Shown: positions 51,478 through 60,300 of the stretch, piece by piece | Layout of the letters: every line of letters begins with the position of its first letter | How positions within the stretch are numbered: position 1 is the first letter of the stretch | Source of the DNA: Akkermansia sp. | GTDB taxonomy: Bacteria; Verrucomicrobiota; Verrucomicrobiia; Verrucomicrobiales; Akkermansiaceae | Assembly (NCBI GenBank): GCA_024405415.1 | Contig: JAKSOV010000003.1 | Span: forward strand, 1-61,851 | Direction: 5' to 3' | DNA: 61,851 bases | Position numbers and translations under genes: made by a program | The notes under the pieces: model-generated | Told to the model about the DNA's origin: nothing | Seen by the model: the letters and a program-made list of their open reading frames with translations, nothing else | Database searches by the model: none

Positions 51478-51657
51478 ATGAAGTTCACGTCTCTCCTCCT
51501 CGCTGTTGCGTGCGCCGTCGGTTTCAGCTCCTGCTGCTGCCAGACCCAGCCCATGCCCAAGCTTCGTCCCTTCCCGAAGGATTGCAAGGTTACCACGCCT
51601 GCTCCTGCGACTACGCCTGAGGCTCCTGTGAAGGTGTTCCAGGGCAAGGGTAAGTAA
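51478..51657 (+). CDS. Tiny secreted lipoprotein
   Basis: 59 residues. The signal peptide KFTSLLLAVACAVGFSS runs into CCC, a lipobox-like site (GFSSC), so the mature peptide would be lipid-modified at the first Cys and only about 40 residues long. It is Pro/Thr/Lys-rich (TTPAPATTPEAPVKVFQGKG) with no fold predicted. A good terminator 20 nt after the stop and a possible promoter (TTGACT at 51419-51424, 17 bp, TTCAAT) support a real gene. Similar tiny lipoproteins serve as entericidin-like or envelope-stress peptides, but no specific role can be given. Confidence 0.7.
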   Translation: MKFTSLLLAVACAVGFSSCCCQTQPMPKLRPFPKDCKVTTPAPATTPEAPVKVFQGKGK

Positions 51658-51677
51658 ATTTTGTCTTCATTCTTATC

Positions 51678-51714
51678 AAGGCCGCCGTCTCGTTGCGAGA
51701 TGGCGGCCTTTTCC
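51678..51714 (+). terminator. Terminator of the tiny lipoprotein gene
   Basis: Long stem (AAGGCCGCC with GGCGGCCTT, extended by TCTCG/CGAGA) and a T-run. Confidence 0.9.
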
Positions 51715-51729
51715 TTTGCCGCCACGAAG

Positions 51730-51935
51730 CGATAAATGAGGATTTGTAGATTTACTATGTACTAGGTACTATGTACTATTTTTGAATAGAGTGCGGCTGT
51801 CGCCGCAAGGATGGGAAACCCGTTCTGACGCTTGCGTCAGAACGGGTTCGTTATCTCGCGGCGGCAGCCGCCGAACTTGATAAATAGTACCTAGTACCTA
51901 GTACCTAGTAAATCCCGACAAATCCCCATTTGTCG
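51730..51935. repeat. Palindromic element, copy B (206 bp)
   Basis: Same orientation as copy A at 6218 and nearly identical, but its left arm has two more 7-bp units (14 bp), which makes the arms symmetrical. Left end CGATAAATG carries one change from the terminal repeat; the right end CATTTGTCG is perfect. The central inverted repeat is at 51817-51848. It ends 9 nt before the stop codon of the helicase gene on the minus strand and starts 15 nt after the lipoprotein terminator. Confidence 0.9.
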
Positions 51936-51944
51936 AGCCGCCTT

Positions 51945-53735
51945 TCACTCCCTGTTCGCGTGGCGGCGCGCGAGCTCCTCTCCGCTCGGCGTGGGGATGA
52001 TGCATAGGCCGTATTTGGCGCGGGTGCAGGCAACGTAGAACGCGTCGCGATTGAAGCCATGGCTCTCATCCTCCGCGCAGATGTCGGTGAGAATGACGTA
52101 GGGCGCTTCCAGGCCTTTGAAGGATTTGATGGTATCGCCGAGGATTTTGGCGCTGTTGATGTCGGCGCAGCGCCGGTGCCGCTGCTCGATTTCTGCGGGC
52201 GTTTCGGGGTGGTCTGCGTAGTCGAGGATATCCGCCAGGTGGGGGAAACAGCTGCGTTCGTTTCGGGCTGTCCAGGGGGAAAGGACCACAATGTCGCGGT
52301 TCGCTACGTAAACTTTGGAGCGGCGGCGAAGCTCTGCAATGCACTCACGCACCAGCTCGGCGCGCTGTTGCGGGCTATTTCCTCCCGTCTTCAGGAGGAT
52401 GGGACTGCCGCCGAAGGGGAGACTCGCGGAGCGGCGCTCCTCGGGCAGATAGGCCGCGCTGTATTGCGCGATTTCGCGCGCATTGCGCAGGTTGCGGCGC
52501 AGGCGGACGCGCGTGGGAAGCTCGGGGATGGGGCCGCGGGTGCCGTAGAGCTGCTGGCGGGAATCGCCGAAGATGTAGAGCTTGCCGGCGGGGGCCAGCC
52601 AGCGTTGAATCAGCGCCCACCACGCAGCGCGAAAATCCTGAGCTTCATCCACAAAAATGCTCTCATAGTGCGGTGCTGCATCCGCGTGTTCCTGCAGGAA
52701 CGCCAGCGCTGCGTCGGACAGCGGGTCCCTGCCGTCGCGCGCCATGAGCCCCGCTGCCCCCGCGGGCTCCAGCAGCTCATGCTCGCAGTATTCGTGGAAA
52801 TTGGAGACCGTGAGCACGTCTGCCTGCGCGTGCAGCTCGGGGCATTTGCGCAGGAAGTGCGCCAAATTGTGGTTGTAGCAAAGCATCAGCAGGCGGTGCT
52901 GCCCGTCGCGCGGGAGCCTCGCAGCCTGTCGTGCCGCCTCGTGCCGTGCCAGCACGGTCTTGCCGCTGCCCGCACAGCCCTCCACCATGATGCCGCCCGT
53001 GCTCTCCTCCAGCATCGGGAGCAGATCGCGCAGGGGCGCGCCGGCCTCATCCATGAGCTCGAGATAGGTCGGTAAATCCAAGTTGAAATGCTGCGTGGGC
53101 GCCAGATAGTTCGTGATGTTTGCCACCATTTCCCCTGTCATCAACGCCCCTGCGTCGCGGTGCTGCGTGAACAGTCGCAGAAGTCGCGTCTTCAGATTGG
53201 TGCGCAGGGCATCCGCTCCGCAGAGGTAGAGCGTCTCCAGCGGCAGATTGTTGCTCCCGCCGATGTCTCGGTCCTCATCCACGGCATCGAGCGTCTCCTT
53301 GGCGGGGTAGCAGTTGGTCAGCACAGCCATGCAGCGGTGCTCGGGCTGCTCGGCCTCTTTCGGGGAAATCACGCCTGCGGCCGCCAGCCCCTTCGTGAGG
53401 TGCTTGAGCGCGAGGTATGCTTGGTTCAGCGGGCTTTTCTTGTGCCCGAGCGATTTCCACGCCGCGCCCTCGTAGTTGCTCTTGCATTGCCACTCGCCGT
53501 CCACGATGCGTACGTGGGACCAGTCCTTCACCTCCAGCACGGCAAAGCCGTAGCCCGGCACCAGCACGATGAAATCCGCCTCGTAATTCACATACTTGCG
53601 GCGGCTGATGCGATAGTGCTCCCACACATCGTGGAATACCACCCAATCCTCGGGCAGCTTGGACAGCTCCTCGTAAACAAGCTTTTCGCCGAACTGCACC
53701 TTCTGCGGCAGTTGGGCAGGGTACATGCGCGCCAT
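51945..53735 (-). CDS. NERD-domain UvrD-like helicase
   Basis: 596 residues. The N-terminal NERD nuclease-related domain (residues about 10-110) shows FGEKLVYEELSKLPEDWVVF, EADFIVLVPGYGFAVLEVKDW. A superfamily 1 helicase core follows with Walker A EGCAGSGKTVL (about 248), Walker B IFVDEAQDF (about 357), GDSRQQLYG, and the C-terminal TIKSFKGLEAPYVIL and YVACTRAKYGL. It probably unwinds or trims DNA; NERD-helicases recur in defence and repair settings. ATG 53735 is 5 nt after the DUF3592-like gene stop, so the two are co-transcribed with the 54455 gene. Confidence 0.9.
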   Translation of the reverse strand: MARMYPAQLPQKVQFGEKLVYEELSKLPEDWVVFHDVWEHYRISRRKYVNYEADFIVLVPGYGFAVLEVKDWSHVRIVDGEWQCKSNYEGAAWKSLGHKKSPLNQAYLALKHLTKGLAAAGVISPKEAEQPEHRCMAVLTNCYPAKETLDAVDEDRDIGGSNNLPLETLYLCGADALRTNLKTRLLRLFTQHRDAGALMTGEMVANITNYLAPTQHFNLDLPTYLELMDEAGAPLRDLLPMLEESTGGIMVEGCAGSGKTVLARHEAARQAARLPRDGQHRLLMLCYNHNLAHFLRKCPELHAQADVLTVSNFHEYCEHELLEPAGAAGLMARDGRDPLSDAALAFLQEHADAAPHYESIFVDEAQDFRAAWWALIQRWLAPAGKLYIFGDSRQQLYGTRGPIPELPTRVRLRRNLRNAREIAQYSAAYLPEERRSASLPFGGSPILLKTGGNSPQQRAELVRECIAELRRRSKVYVANRDIVVLSPWTARNERSCFPHLADILDYADHPETPAEIEQRHRRCADINSAKILGDTIKSFKGLEAPYVILTDICAEDESHGFNRDAFYVACTRAKYGLCIIPTPSGEELARRHANRE

Positions 53736-53740
53736 GGTCG

Positions 53741-54433
53741 TCAGGCCTCCTTTTTCTTGCGTTTGCGGGGGGCGGCCCCCTCCGCAGCGGGGGATTTGCG
53801 CTTGCGCTTGGGCTTGGCGGGGGGGGCATCAAGCCCGAGGTCCAGCTGCCCCTGCTGTTCGCGCTTGCGGGGGGCTCGCTGTTCCCGCGGAGCCGGAGCG
53901 GGTGCGGGGCGCTCTTCGCGGCGTGCGGGGGCAGCCTGCGTGGCCGCAGGTCTCCGCGGTGTGCGGCGGAAGAAGGGGCGGCCGTAAAGCAAGCGCCCGA
54001 GCAGCATCAGCGCCATGCCGCCCAGGGCGAGCGCTGCACCTTCACCCCACAGGAACTTCGCCTTGTTGAGCCGCGCCCCCGTGGGGTCTGCCTCATAGGT
54101 GCGGACGAAGACCGTCTCTCCCTCGCGGTAATCCTGCGCATCATCATCGGGCAGGAGGCGCGTCACCGTCACACCGCAGGGCAGGGTGAACCGCACGATG
54201 GGTTGGTAGGCCGTCTCGGCGCGATAATCACCGCCGCGCAGGGCGGCGGTCATGCTCTCAAAGGGGTGCTGGCGCACATCGACCACCACGCCCGGCACCG
54301 CCGCCGTGTGGCGCACATAGACAATGCCCTCGTACAGTCCTTGCCCGCCGCGGAAGAGCATCAACAGCCCCGCCAGCAGAAACAGGCGGAAATAGCGGCG
54401 GCCCGCTAACAGGTGGAAAAGCTTTCGGTACAT
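53741..54433 (-). CDS. DUF3592-like membrane protein
   Basis: 230 residues. Two hydrophobic helices (RLFLLAGLLMLFRGGQGLYE and GAALALGGMALMLLGRLLYG) flank an extracytoplasmic beta-rich domain. The pattern PGVVVDVRQ...AYQPIVRFTLPCGVTVT...GETVFVRTYEADPTGARL is that of DUF3592. The C-terminal 80 residues are very basic and Pro/Ala-rich (KPKRKRKSPAAEGA, RKRKKKEA), which may bind nucleic acid or acidic lipid in the cytoplasm. Middle gene of the 54455-53741-51945 operon. Confidence 0.78.
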   Translation of the reverse strand: MYRKLFHLLAGRRYFRLFLLAGLLMLFRGGQGLYEGIVYVRHTAAVPGVVVDVRQHPFESMTAALRGGDYRAETAYQPIVRFTLPCGVTVTRLLPDDDAQDYREGETVFVRTYEADPTGARLNKAKFLWGEGAALALGGMALMLLGRLLYGRPFFRRTPRRPAATQAAPARREERPAPAPAPREQRAPRKREQQGQLDLGLDAPPAKPKRKRKSPAAEGAAPRKRKKKEA

Positions 54434-54454
54434 AGGGCAGGGAAATCGTGAAAA

Positions 54455-55354
54455 TCAGTTGACGGCCACGCGTTGCTCACAGGCCTCGATACGGCCTCGG
54501 CTCACGCAATGTTTGGCCCATTGCTGCACCACGGCGGTAGCGGGCAGGTCAGCGGCGTCCGCCTCGCAGCGTCGGCGCGGGCGCGGGTGAGAGAGCGCGG
54601 TGAGCGCCACACCGCCCAGCAGCTCGCGCGCCTCTGCCGCACTCATGCGGAAAATCTCGTCCGCCCCCGGCATCTCCTCCAGCAGCTCGGCATCCGCCGA
54701 CAGGCAGCGCACCCCCACGCCGAAACGCGCGGCCAGGCGGGAGAGTTCCTCCGGTGCCTCCGCCCCCGGCAGCAAAAGCAGCTCGCTTTCCTCCGCCCAC
54801 AAGCCGCAGGCCAGCGCGCGGTAAAAGGCGCGGCGCGCGTCCTCCTCCGTATCAGCCAGCGCCACCGTCACGGCGCGGAAAGTGGGGGCGGACTCGGCGT
54901 CCTCAATCACGTAGGCCCCATCCGCCTCAGCATGCCCCGTCGGCCACTGCACGGCCACGAGGTCGGGGCGCTCCCAGCTCTCCGCCTCCTCGGGCGGGTA
55001 GACAAATACGCCCAGCCCCGCCGTGTCGTACAGGCGTACAGCGAGCGCAAGGGCCTTGTGGTAGAGATTGCTGCTCTCGCGCAGCGCGGCGCTGCCGTCG
55101 CGGAAGAGGTTTTGCAGCGAATCCTCATCCCCCGGGCGTCGCAGGTAGTATCCCTGCCCATTCTCCACACGCGCCAAACAGGACGCGGGGTCGAGCACCA
55201 TGAACGAGAACTGCGAACGCAGCGTGTGGTCGGAGTAATCATCGCCCAGCACAGCGCGCACGCGGGCAATCAGCTCGCGCCCCTTAATCGCCTCCGCCTC
55301 CTCGGCGGGCAACAGGGTCGGCAGAATCTCATCCAGACGTTCGCGTAAACTCAT
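54455..55354 (-). CDS. Protein of unknown function upstream of the NERD helicase
   Basis: 299 residues, soluble, acidic. The first 75 residues (SLRERLDEILPTLLPAEEAE, VLGDDYSDHTLRSQFSFMVL) look like a winged-helix module, with LARVENGQGYYLRRP forming the wing hairpin. The middle part (GLGVFVYPPEEAESWERPDLVAVQW, TVALADTEEDARRAFYRALA) resembles a restriction-endonuclease-like fold of the kind used as sensor domains. This is inferred from pattern, and no catalytic triad is certain. First gene of the operon with its own promoter; ATG 55354. Confidence 0.7.
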   Translation of the reverse strand: MSLRERLDEILPTLLPAEEAEAIKGRELIARVRAVLGDDYSDHTLRSQFSFMVLDPASCLARVENGQGYYLRRPGDEDSLQNLFRDGSAALRESSNLYHKALALAVRLYDTAGLGVFVYPPEEAESWERPDLVAVQWPTGHAEADGAYVIEDAESAPTFRAVTVALADTEEDARRAFYRALACGLWAEESELLLLPGAEAPEELSRLAARFGVGVRCLSADAELLEEMPGADEIFRMSAAEARELLGGVALTALSHPRPRRRCEADAADLPATAVVQQWAKHCVSRGRIEACEQRVAVN

Positions 55355-55368
55355 AACAGCGCACCGCA

Positions 55369-55397
55369 AGAATAGCAGAAGCGCGCCGCTTTGGCAA
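55369..55397 (-). promoter_or_regulatory. Promoter of the 54455-53741-51945 operon
   Basis: Minus strand TTGCCA (55392-55397), 17-bp spacer, TATTCT (55369-55374); leader about 8 nt. Confidence 0.7.
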
Positions 55398-55520
55398 ACC
55401 GATTTGGCAGCCCTTTGTCATATCCGAAGTCCGAAAGCCGCCGATGACCGGGGGCGAATCAACGCAGCGAGGTAAGGCGGACCGGCTTGCACCGCAGGTG
55501 CAGCCTCGAATCAACCGTAG

Positions 55521-55886
55521 GTGAGACTCTCCGAGCCGAAACGAAATGGCAGGGGCAGAGCTGAGGTAATCAGGAGGGAGTCGAACCTTGGAAAGCCCGG
55601 TGGGCTTTCCAACCCCGAGCCCCGCAGACACTTCTGCGGGGGAAGCTGAGCGAAGCGAAGCCGAGTGGGGACTGCCCCAGGGTGGGCAGGGGTGAGACTC
55701 TCCGAGCCGAAACGAACGGCAGGGGCAGAGCTGAGGTAATCAGGAGGGAGTCGAACCTTGGAAAGCCCGGTGGGCTTTCCAACCCCGAGCCCCGCAGACA
55801 CTTCTGCGGGGGAAGCTGAGCGAAGCGAAGCCGAGTGGGGACTGCCCCAGGGTGGGCAGGGGTGAGACTCCCCGAGCCGAAACGAA
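55521..55886. repeat. Structured tandem repeat beside ssrA (units of 171 and 170 bp plus a 25-bp remnant)
   Basis: Two nearly identical units start at 55521 and 55692, and a third begins at 55862 and stops after 25 bp at the ssrA terminator. The first two differ by one base insertion and one substitution in the visible alignment. Each unit holds three hairpins: TTGGAAAGCCC/GGGCTTTCCAA, CCCCGCAGA/TCTGCGGGG and CTGCCC/GGGCAG. Each also holds GGAGTCGAACC, the sequence seen in T arms of tRNA and tmRNA. No gene fits; open frames across it are artefacts of composition. The stretch 55398-55520 shows no clear feature. Confidence 0.9.
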
Positions 55887-55916
55887 GCAGCCCCAAGGCA
55901 AAAGCCTTGGGGCTGC
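55887..55916 (-). terminator. ssrA terminator
   Basis: Stem of 13 bp (GCAGCCCCAAGGC with GCCTTGGGGCTGC), 4-nt loop, 5 nt beyond the tmRNA 3' end; only a weak T-run follows. Confidence 0.75.
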
Positions 55917-55920
55917 GAAG

Positions 55921-56279
55921 TGGAGGCGAGGGGAGTCGAACCCCTGTCCTAAACACCTTTGACGCAAGCATCTCCATGTTCAGACGCGGATTGCTGCTCT
56001 CACCGGTGCGCCGCTCCGCGTCAGCCTTGCACCAAGCCAGTAACCTGTGGATGTCATACGCAGCGCGGTCACCCCGCTGCGCACCTGCCTACTAAAGCTA
56101 GGCTCGTCCTCCCCAGTAGGCGTCAGGATTCGGAGCTAGGCGCCAATCTTAGGCAGCCATGGCGTATTCGTTATTGGAATAGGCACTTAATGTTTTGAGC
56201 GGCTTTTAAGGTGGCCAGCCGTTCAACCACCACATGCAGCCGGCGACTCGAGTGTTCAGTCGAAACCAAAGACGCCCCC
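55921..56279 (-). ncRNA. ssrA: Transfer-messenger RNA
   Basis: 359-nt tmRNA on the minus strand. The 5' end GGGGGCGTCTTTGGTTTCGAC pairs with the 3' end CGCCTCC (one G.U) as the acceptor stem, and the T arm is AGGGGTTCGACTCCCCT. The reading frame near 56160-56195 gives the proteolysis tag AYSNNEYAMAA and a TAA stop, with GCC as the likely resume codon. The end AMAA replaces the common ALAA. CCA is not encoded. One-piece form. A promoter could not be fixed with confidence; TTCTCA-17-TCTACA ends 4 bp before the 5' end. Confidence 0.93.
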
Positions 56280-56316
56280 GTTGTGTAGACCTCTGCCACA
56301 GAGTGTTGAGAAAACA

Positions 56317-56346
56317 AAAGAGCGGGTTTTGTTCAACCCGCTCTTT
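56317..56346 (-). terminator. Terminator of tRNA-Arg
   Basis: 12-bp stem (AAAGAGCGGGTT with AACCCGCTCTTT), loop of 7-nt, T-rich tail on the minus strand. Confidence 0.85.
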
Positions 56347-56373
56347 GTTGTCTTGCGACCTGTTTTAGAGAAG

Positions 56374-56447
56374 TACGCCCATGGGGATTCGAACCTCAAA
56401 CCTTCTGATCCGTAGTCAGATGCTCTATCCAATTGAGCTATGGGCGC
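56374..56447 (-). tRNA. tRNA-Arg (anticodon ACG)
   Basis: 74-nt cloverleaf. The acceptor is GCGCCCA/TGGGCGT, the D arm GCTCAATTGGATAGAGC, the anticodon loop CTACGGA and the T arm GAGGTTCGAATCCCC. CCA is not encoded. A34 is expected to be edited to inosine. Confidence 0.95.
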
Positions 56448-56483
56448 GTTGCCTTGTTTGGCATCCGCTGTTGCGGTGCGCTC

Positions 56484-56511
56484 AGTATAGCGCAGCGGAA
56501 AGAAAAGTCAA
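56484..56511 (-). promoter_or_regulatory. Promoter of tRNA-Arg
   Basis: Minus strand TTGACT (56506-56511), 16-bp spacer, TATACT (56484-56489). Confidence 0.75.
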
Positions 56512-56620
56512 GTAAAAACTGCTAAAAAAAATCAATTTTTTTACGTGGATGTCTAATGAGTTGATGCTAAGTGTGCATGGTGGGTGATGGGAAGAGGCGG
56601 ATGAGAGGTTGCCGAGATGG

Positions 56621-56849
56621 TTTGTGATAAGCAATGTGTGATTTTTGATTTGTGATTTAGACGATTCGCGCGCCTTCCGTCTCCGCTAAAGCTCCGCCTA
56701 GACAAGAACGGCGCAAAATGAGGAAACCGGTCTGACACTTGCGTCAGACCGGTTTTTCTATCCATGCGGCGAAAGGCGCACTCTATTTCCAAATCAAAAA
56801 TCTCAAATCGCATATTCCCAATCACAAATCGACAAATCCCCCATTGTCG
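56621..56849. repeat. Diverged palindromic element, copy D
   Basis: Related to copies A and B but in the opposite orientation. It shares the core (central hairpin at 56724-56755, AAACCGGTCTGAC arms) and the block ATCC-TGCGGCGA-AG-CGCACTCTATT. It also shares the outer end CGACAAATCCCCCATTGTCG. Its arms, however, are built from GATTT/AAATC-type units instead of ACTATGT. Left limit is approximate. No ORF inside. The sequence 56512-56620 upstream is AT-rich and unremarkable. Confidence 0.7.
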
Positions 56850-56867
56850 CCCCTGCCTCCGCATCTC

Positions 56868-56896
56868 TTGACAAAGCGCGGGTCTGCGTGTATAGT
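56868..56896 (+). promoter_or_regulatory. Consensus-like promoter of the 56903 gene
   Basis: TTGACA (56868-56873), 17-bp spacer, TATAGT (56891-56896), followed after 6 bp by GTG; predicted leaderless. Confidence 0.75.
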
Positions 56897-56902
56897 GCGC
56901 GC

Positions 56903-57163
56903 GTGAACCCGAAAAATGTACCCTCTCTCACTCTGCCGACGGACGATTATGAGCAGATGAAAGGCATGAGCAACACTCGTTTGGTAGCCGTGCTGCGCTC
57001 CGCCGTGCTCTCGCCGGAGCGACAGGGACGTTTCTCTCCCCCTCCGCCCGAGGCGCACGATGCCTACACCGTGCATCATCGCTCGGGCTGCATTGATGTT
57101 GTACTGCATGCCGAGGGCGAGGCTGTGTTTTGCTGCAAATTCGTACCGACGGAGCGCTATTGA
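56903..57163 (+). CDS. Small protein of unknown function
   Basis: 86 residues, soluble, no recognised family. GTG 56903 is the preferred start because the promoter ends 6 bp before it; a GTG at 56888 lies inside the promoter. Segments such as NTRLVAVLRSAVLSP (helix) and SGCIDVVLHAEGEAVFCCKF (strands) suggest a compact alpha/beta domain with Cys residues. Monocistronic upstream of secA. Confidence 0.65.
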   Translation: MNPKNVPSLTLPTDDYEQMKGMSNTRLVAVLRSAVLSPERQGRFSPPPPEAHDAYTVHHRSGCIDVVLHAEGEAVFCCKFVPTERY

Positions 57164-57215
57164 GCTTGGACTGCGGCGTTTTCTGTCATTTGCGCTGCCA
57201 AATCAAGCCTTGAGC

Positions 57216-57244
57216 TTGCATTGAAAGGCTTTTCGGTGTACAAT
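57216..57244 (+). promoter_or_regulatory. secA promoter
   Basis: TTGCAT (57216-57221), 17-bp spacer, TACAAT (57239-57244); predicted leader of about 65 nt containing a GC-rich hairpin (GCCCGCGGGC). Confidence 0.75.
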
Positions 57245-57317
57245 CCCGCACCGCGCGTTATGCCCGCGGGCGTGGCGGAGTGTCACGTCACCTAAGCTCT
57301 TCCCCCAGTTTTACATC

Positions 57318-60300
57318 ATGATTAAGTGGATTCTCAACAAAATCGTCGGCTCTAAGAACCAGCGCGAGGTACGCAAGCTCAAGCCCGTGGTGAAGAAAAT
57401 TCTTGCCTTTGAGGAGGAGTGGAAGGACAAGGACCGCGATTTCCTGGTGAGCAAGACGCGCGAATGGCAGAAACACCTGCACCGCCTCACCCCCATGGAC
57501 CTGCCCACCCGCGGCCAGATCCTCTCCATGGGCAGGGAGCAGATGCAGCAGATTGCCGATACCCTCAATGAGCGCTTCGAGAGCCTGAGCAAGGAGTTCC
57601 CCAAGCTGCCGCATATCGAGCCGACGCCGGAATCTATCGAGCTGGGTAAGACCGCCTTTGCGGATATCGAGCCGAAGTTCGACAAGATGCGCGCCAAGTA
57701 TCTGGAGCAGATTCTGCCCGAGGCTTTTGCCGCTGCCAAGTGCGGCGCCCGCCTGCTTTGCGGCACCGATGTGGATGTGTGCGGTACGCCCATCCGCTGG
57801 GATATGGTGCACTTTGATGTGCAGCTGCTGGGCGGCATTGCGCTGCACCGCGGCTTTATCTCCGAGATGGCTACGGGTGAAGGCAAGACGCTGGTTGCCA
57901 CGCTGCCCGTGTTCCTGAACGCCCTCACGGGCCTCGGCGTACACGTGGTGACGGTGAACGACTATCTCGCCCGCCGCGACTCCATGTGGATGGGCGCGCT
58001 CTTCCAATTCCTCGGCCTCACGGTGGGCTGCATCCAGAGCATGATGCCCAGTGACATCCGCCGCCGCATGTACGCCTGCGACATCACCTACGGCACCAAC
58101 GCCGAGTTCGGTTTCGACTACCTGCGCGACAACGGCATGGCGCAGAACAAAGAAAGCCAGGTGCAGCGCGGTCACTACTTCGCCATCATCGACGAGGTGG
58201 ACTCCATTCTCATCGATGAAGCCCGCACGCCGCTCATCATCAGCGGCCCCGCCGTGGTGGAGCGCGAGCAGCAGTACGACGCCCTGAAGCCCGCCATTGA
58301 GAAGGTGGTGAAAGCGCAGATTGACCTCTGCAACAACCTCATGACGCAGGCCATGGAGGCCGGCAAGGCCGGCAATGTGGACAAGGCGGGCCGCTGCCTC
58401 TTCAAGGTGAAGCTCGGCCAGCCCCGCAACCGCGCCTACATGCGCAGCCAGCAGGACCCCGACTACCGCCGCATGGTGGAGAAATACGAGCTGTTCCTGT
58501 ACCAGGACCCCCGCAAGACGGAGCTGTACAAGCTCAAGGAGGAACTCTACTTCACCGTGGATGAAAAGACGCATGATGCCGACCTCTCCGACATGGGCCG
58601 TGAGCTCGTCAGCCCCGGCCACCCCGAGGCTTTCACGCTGCCCGACATCGGCACGGAGTTCGTCAACATTGACGAGGATGAGACGCTGACCGAGCGCGAG
58701 AAGGAAGCCCGCAAGACCGCGCTGCTCAAGCGCCTCGACGACACGGGCGCCCGTCTGCACACCACCAGCCAGCTGCTCAAGGCCTACACCATCTACGAAA
58801 AGGACGTGGAGTATGTGGTGAAGGACAGCAAAATCGTCATCATCGACCAGAACACGGGCCGCGAGATGCCCGGCCGCCGCTGGAGCGATGGTCTGCACCA
58901 GGCCGTGGAGGCCAAGGAAGGCGTGGAAGTGGAGGCCGAGAACATGACCTACGCCACCATCACCATCCAGAACTATTTCCGCCTGTACCGCCGCCTTGCC
59001 GGTATGACAGGCACCGCCGAGACGGAGGCCGCCGAGTTCCACGACATCTACAAGCTCGACGTGCTGCCCATCCCCACGAACCGCCCCTGCATTCGCGAGG
59101 ACCTCAACGACCTCATCTTCCGCTCCCGCCGCGAGAAGTACAACGCCGTGGTGGGCAAGATTGTGGAGCTGCACAAGAAGGGCCAGCCCGTGCTCATCGG
59201 CACGGCGAGCGTGGATGCCTCCGAAACCCTCTCCCGCATGCTCAAGTACGCCAAGGTGCCGCACGAGGTGCTCAACGCCAAGAACCACCAGCGAGAGGCC
59301 GAGATTGTCGCCCGCGCCGGGCAGAAGGGTGCCGTCACCGTCTCCACCAACATGGCAGGCCGCGGCACGGACATCAAGCTGGGCGAAGGCGTGGCGGAGC
59401 TGGGCGGCCTCTTCGTGCTCGGCACGGAGCGCTATGAATCCCGCCGCATCGACCGCCAGCTGCGCGGCCGCTGCTCCCGCCAGGGCGACCCCGGTGCGTC
59501 CCAGTTCTTCCTCTCCTTCGAGGATGACCTGATGCGCAACTTCGGCGGCAGCGAGCGCATGACGAAGATGATGGACCGCTTCGGCATGCAGGAGGGCGAG
59601 GGTGTGGAGCACAGCCTCATGAACAAGATTATCGAGGGCGCGCAGAAGCGCGTGGAGCAGCGCAACTACATGTGGCGCAAGCACGTGCTGGACTATGATG
59701 ATGTCATGAACCAGCAGCGCATGATTGTCTACGCCCTGCGCAACGACGCCCTCCTCTCCGAAGATCCCCGCGCCATGCTCTGGGATGCGCTGGAGAGCGG
59801 CGTGAACTACAAGTGCGAGGTGTACCTCAACGAGGATGAGACAGGCTCCGTCCGCACCATCGACCTGCTGCAGTGGGTGAACGCCACCTTCCCCATGGGC
59901 TGGAGCGAGAAGGAGAGCGACCTCAAGGACAAGACGCCCGAGGAAGTGGCCGCGCTCATCATCGGCAAGGTGAAGGAGATGTACGAAAAGAAGGTGGAGG
60001 GCGAGCGCCCTGACCGTGTGGACCAGATGGAGCGCGGTATCATGCTCCAGGCTATCGACAAGCTCTGGCAGAAGCACCTGACGGATATGGATGCCCTGCG
60101 CGAAGGCGTGCGCCTGCGCGCTCAGGGCCAGCGCGACCCCTTGGTGGAATACAAGAAGGAGGCGTACGAGATTTTCGAGACGCTGATGCACAACATCGAC
60201 TTCGAGATTCTCAACGGCCTCTTCCGCAGCACGACGAACCTCTCCGCGTTCGAGGACTTCCTCGCCTCTCTGCCCGCCAGTCAGGCGGAGGATGAGAGCG

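Noticed and set aside
55521..55886. CRISPR array
   Set aside because: Units are 170 bp and contiguous with no spacers; no cas genes anywhere in the window.
55329..55977. Overlapping minus-strand frames across the 170-bp repeats and ssrA 3' end
   Set aside because: They translate repeat DNA and a tmRNA end; no start signal, no independent coding evidence.
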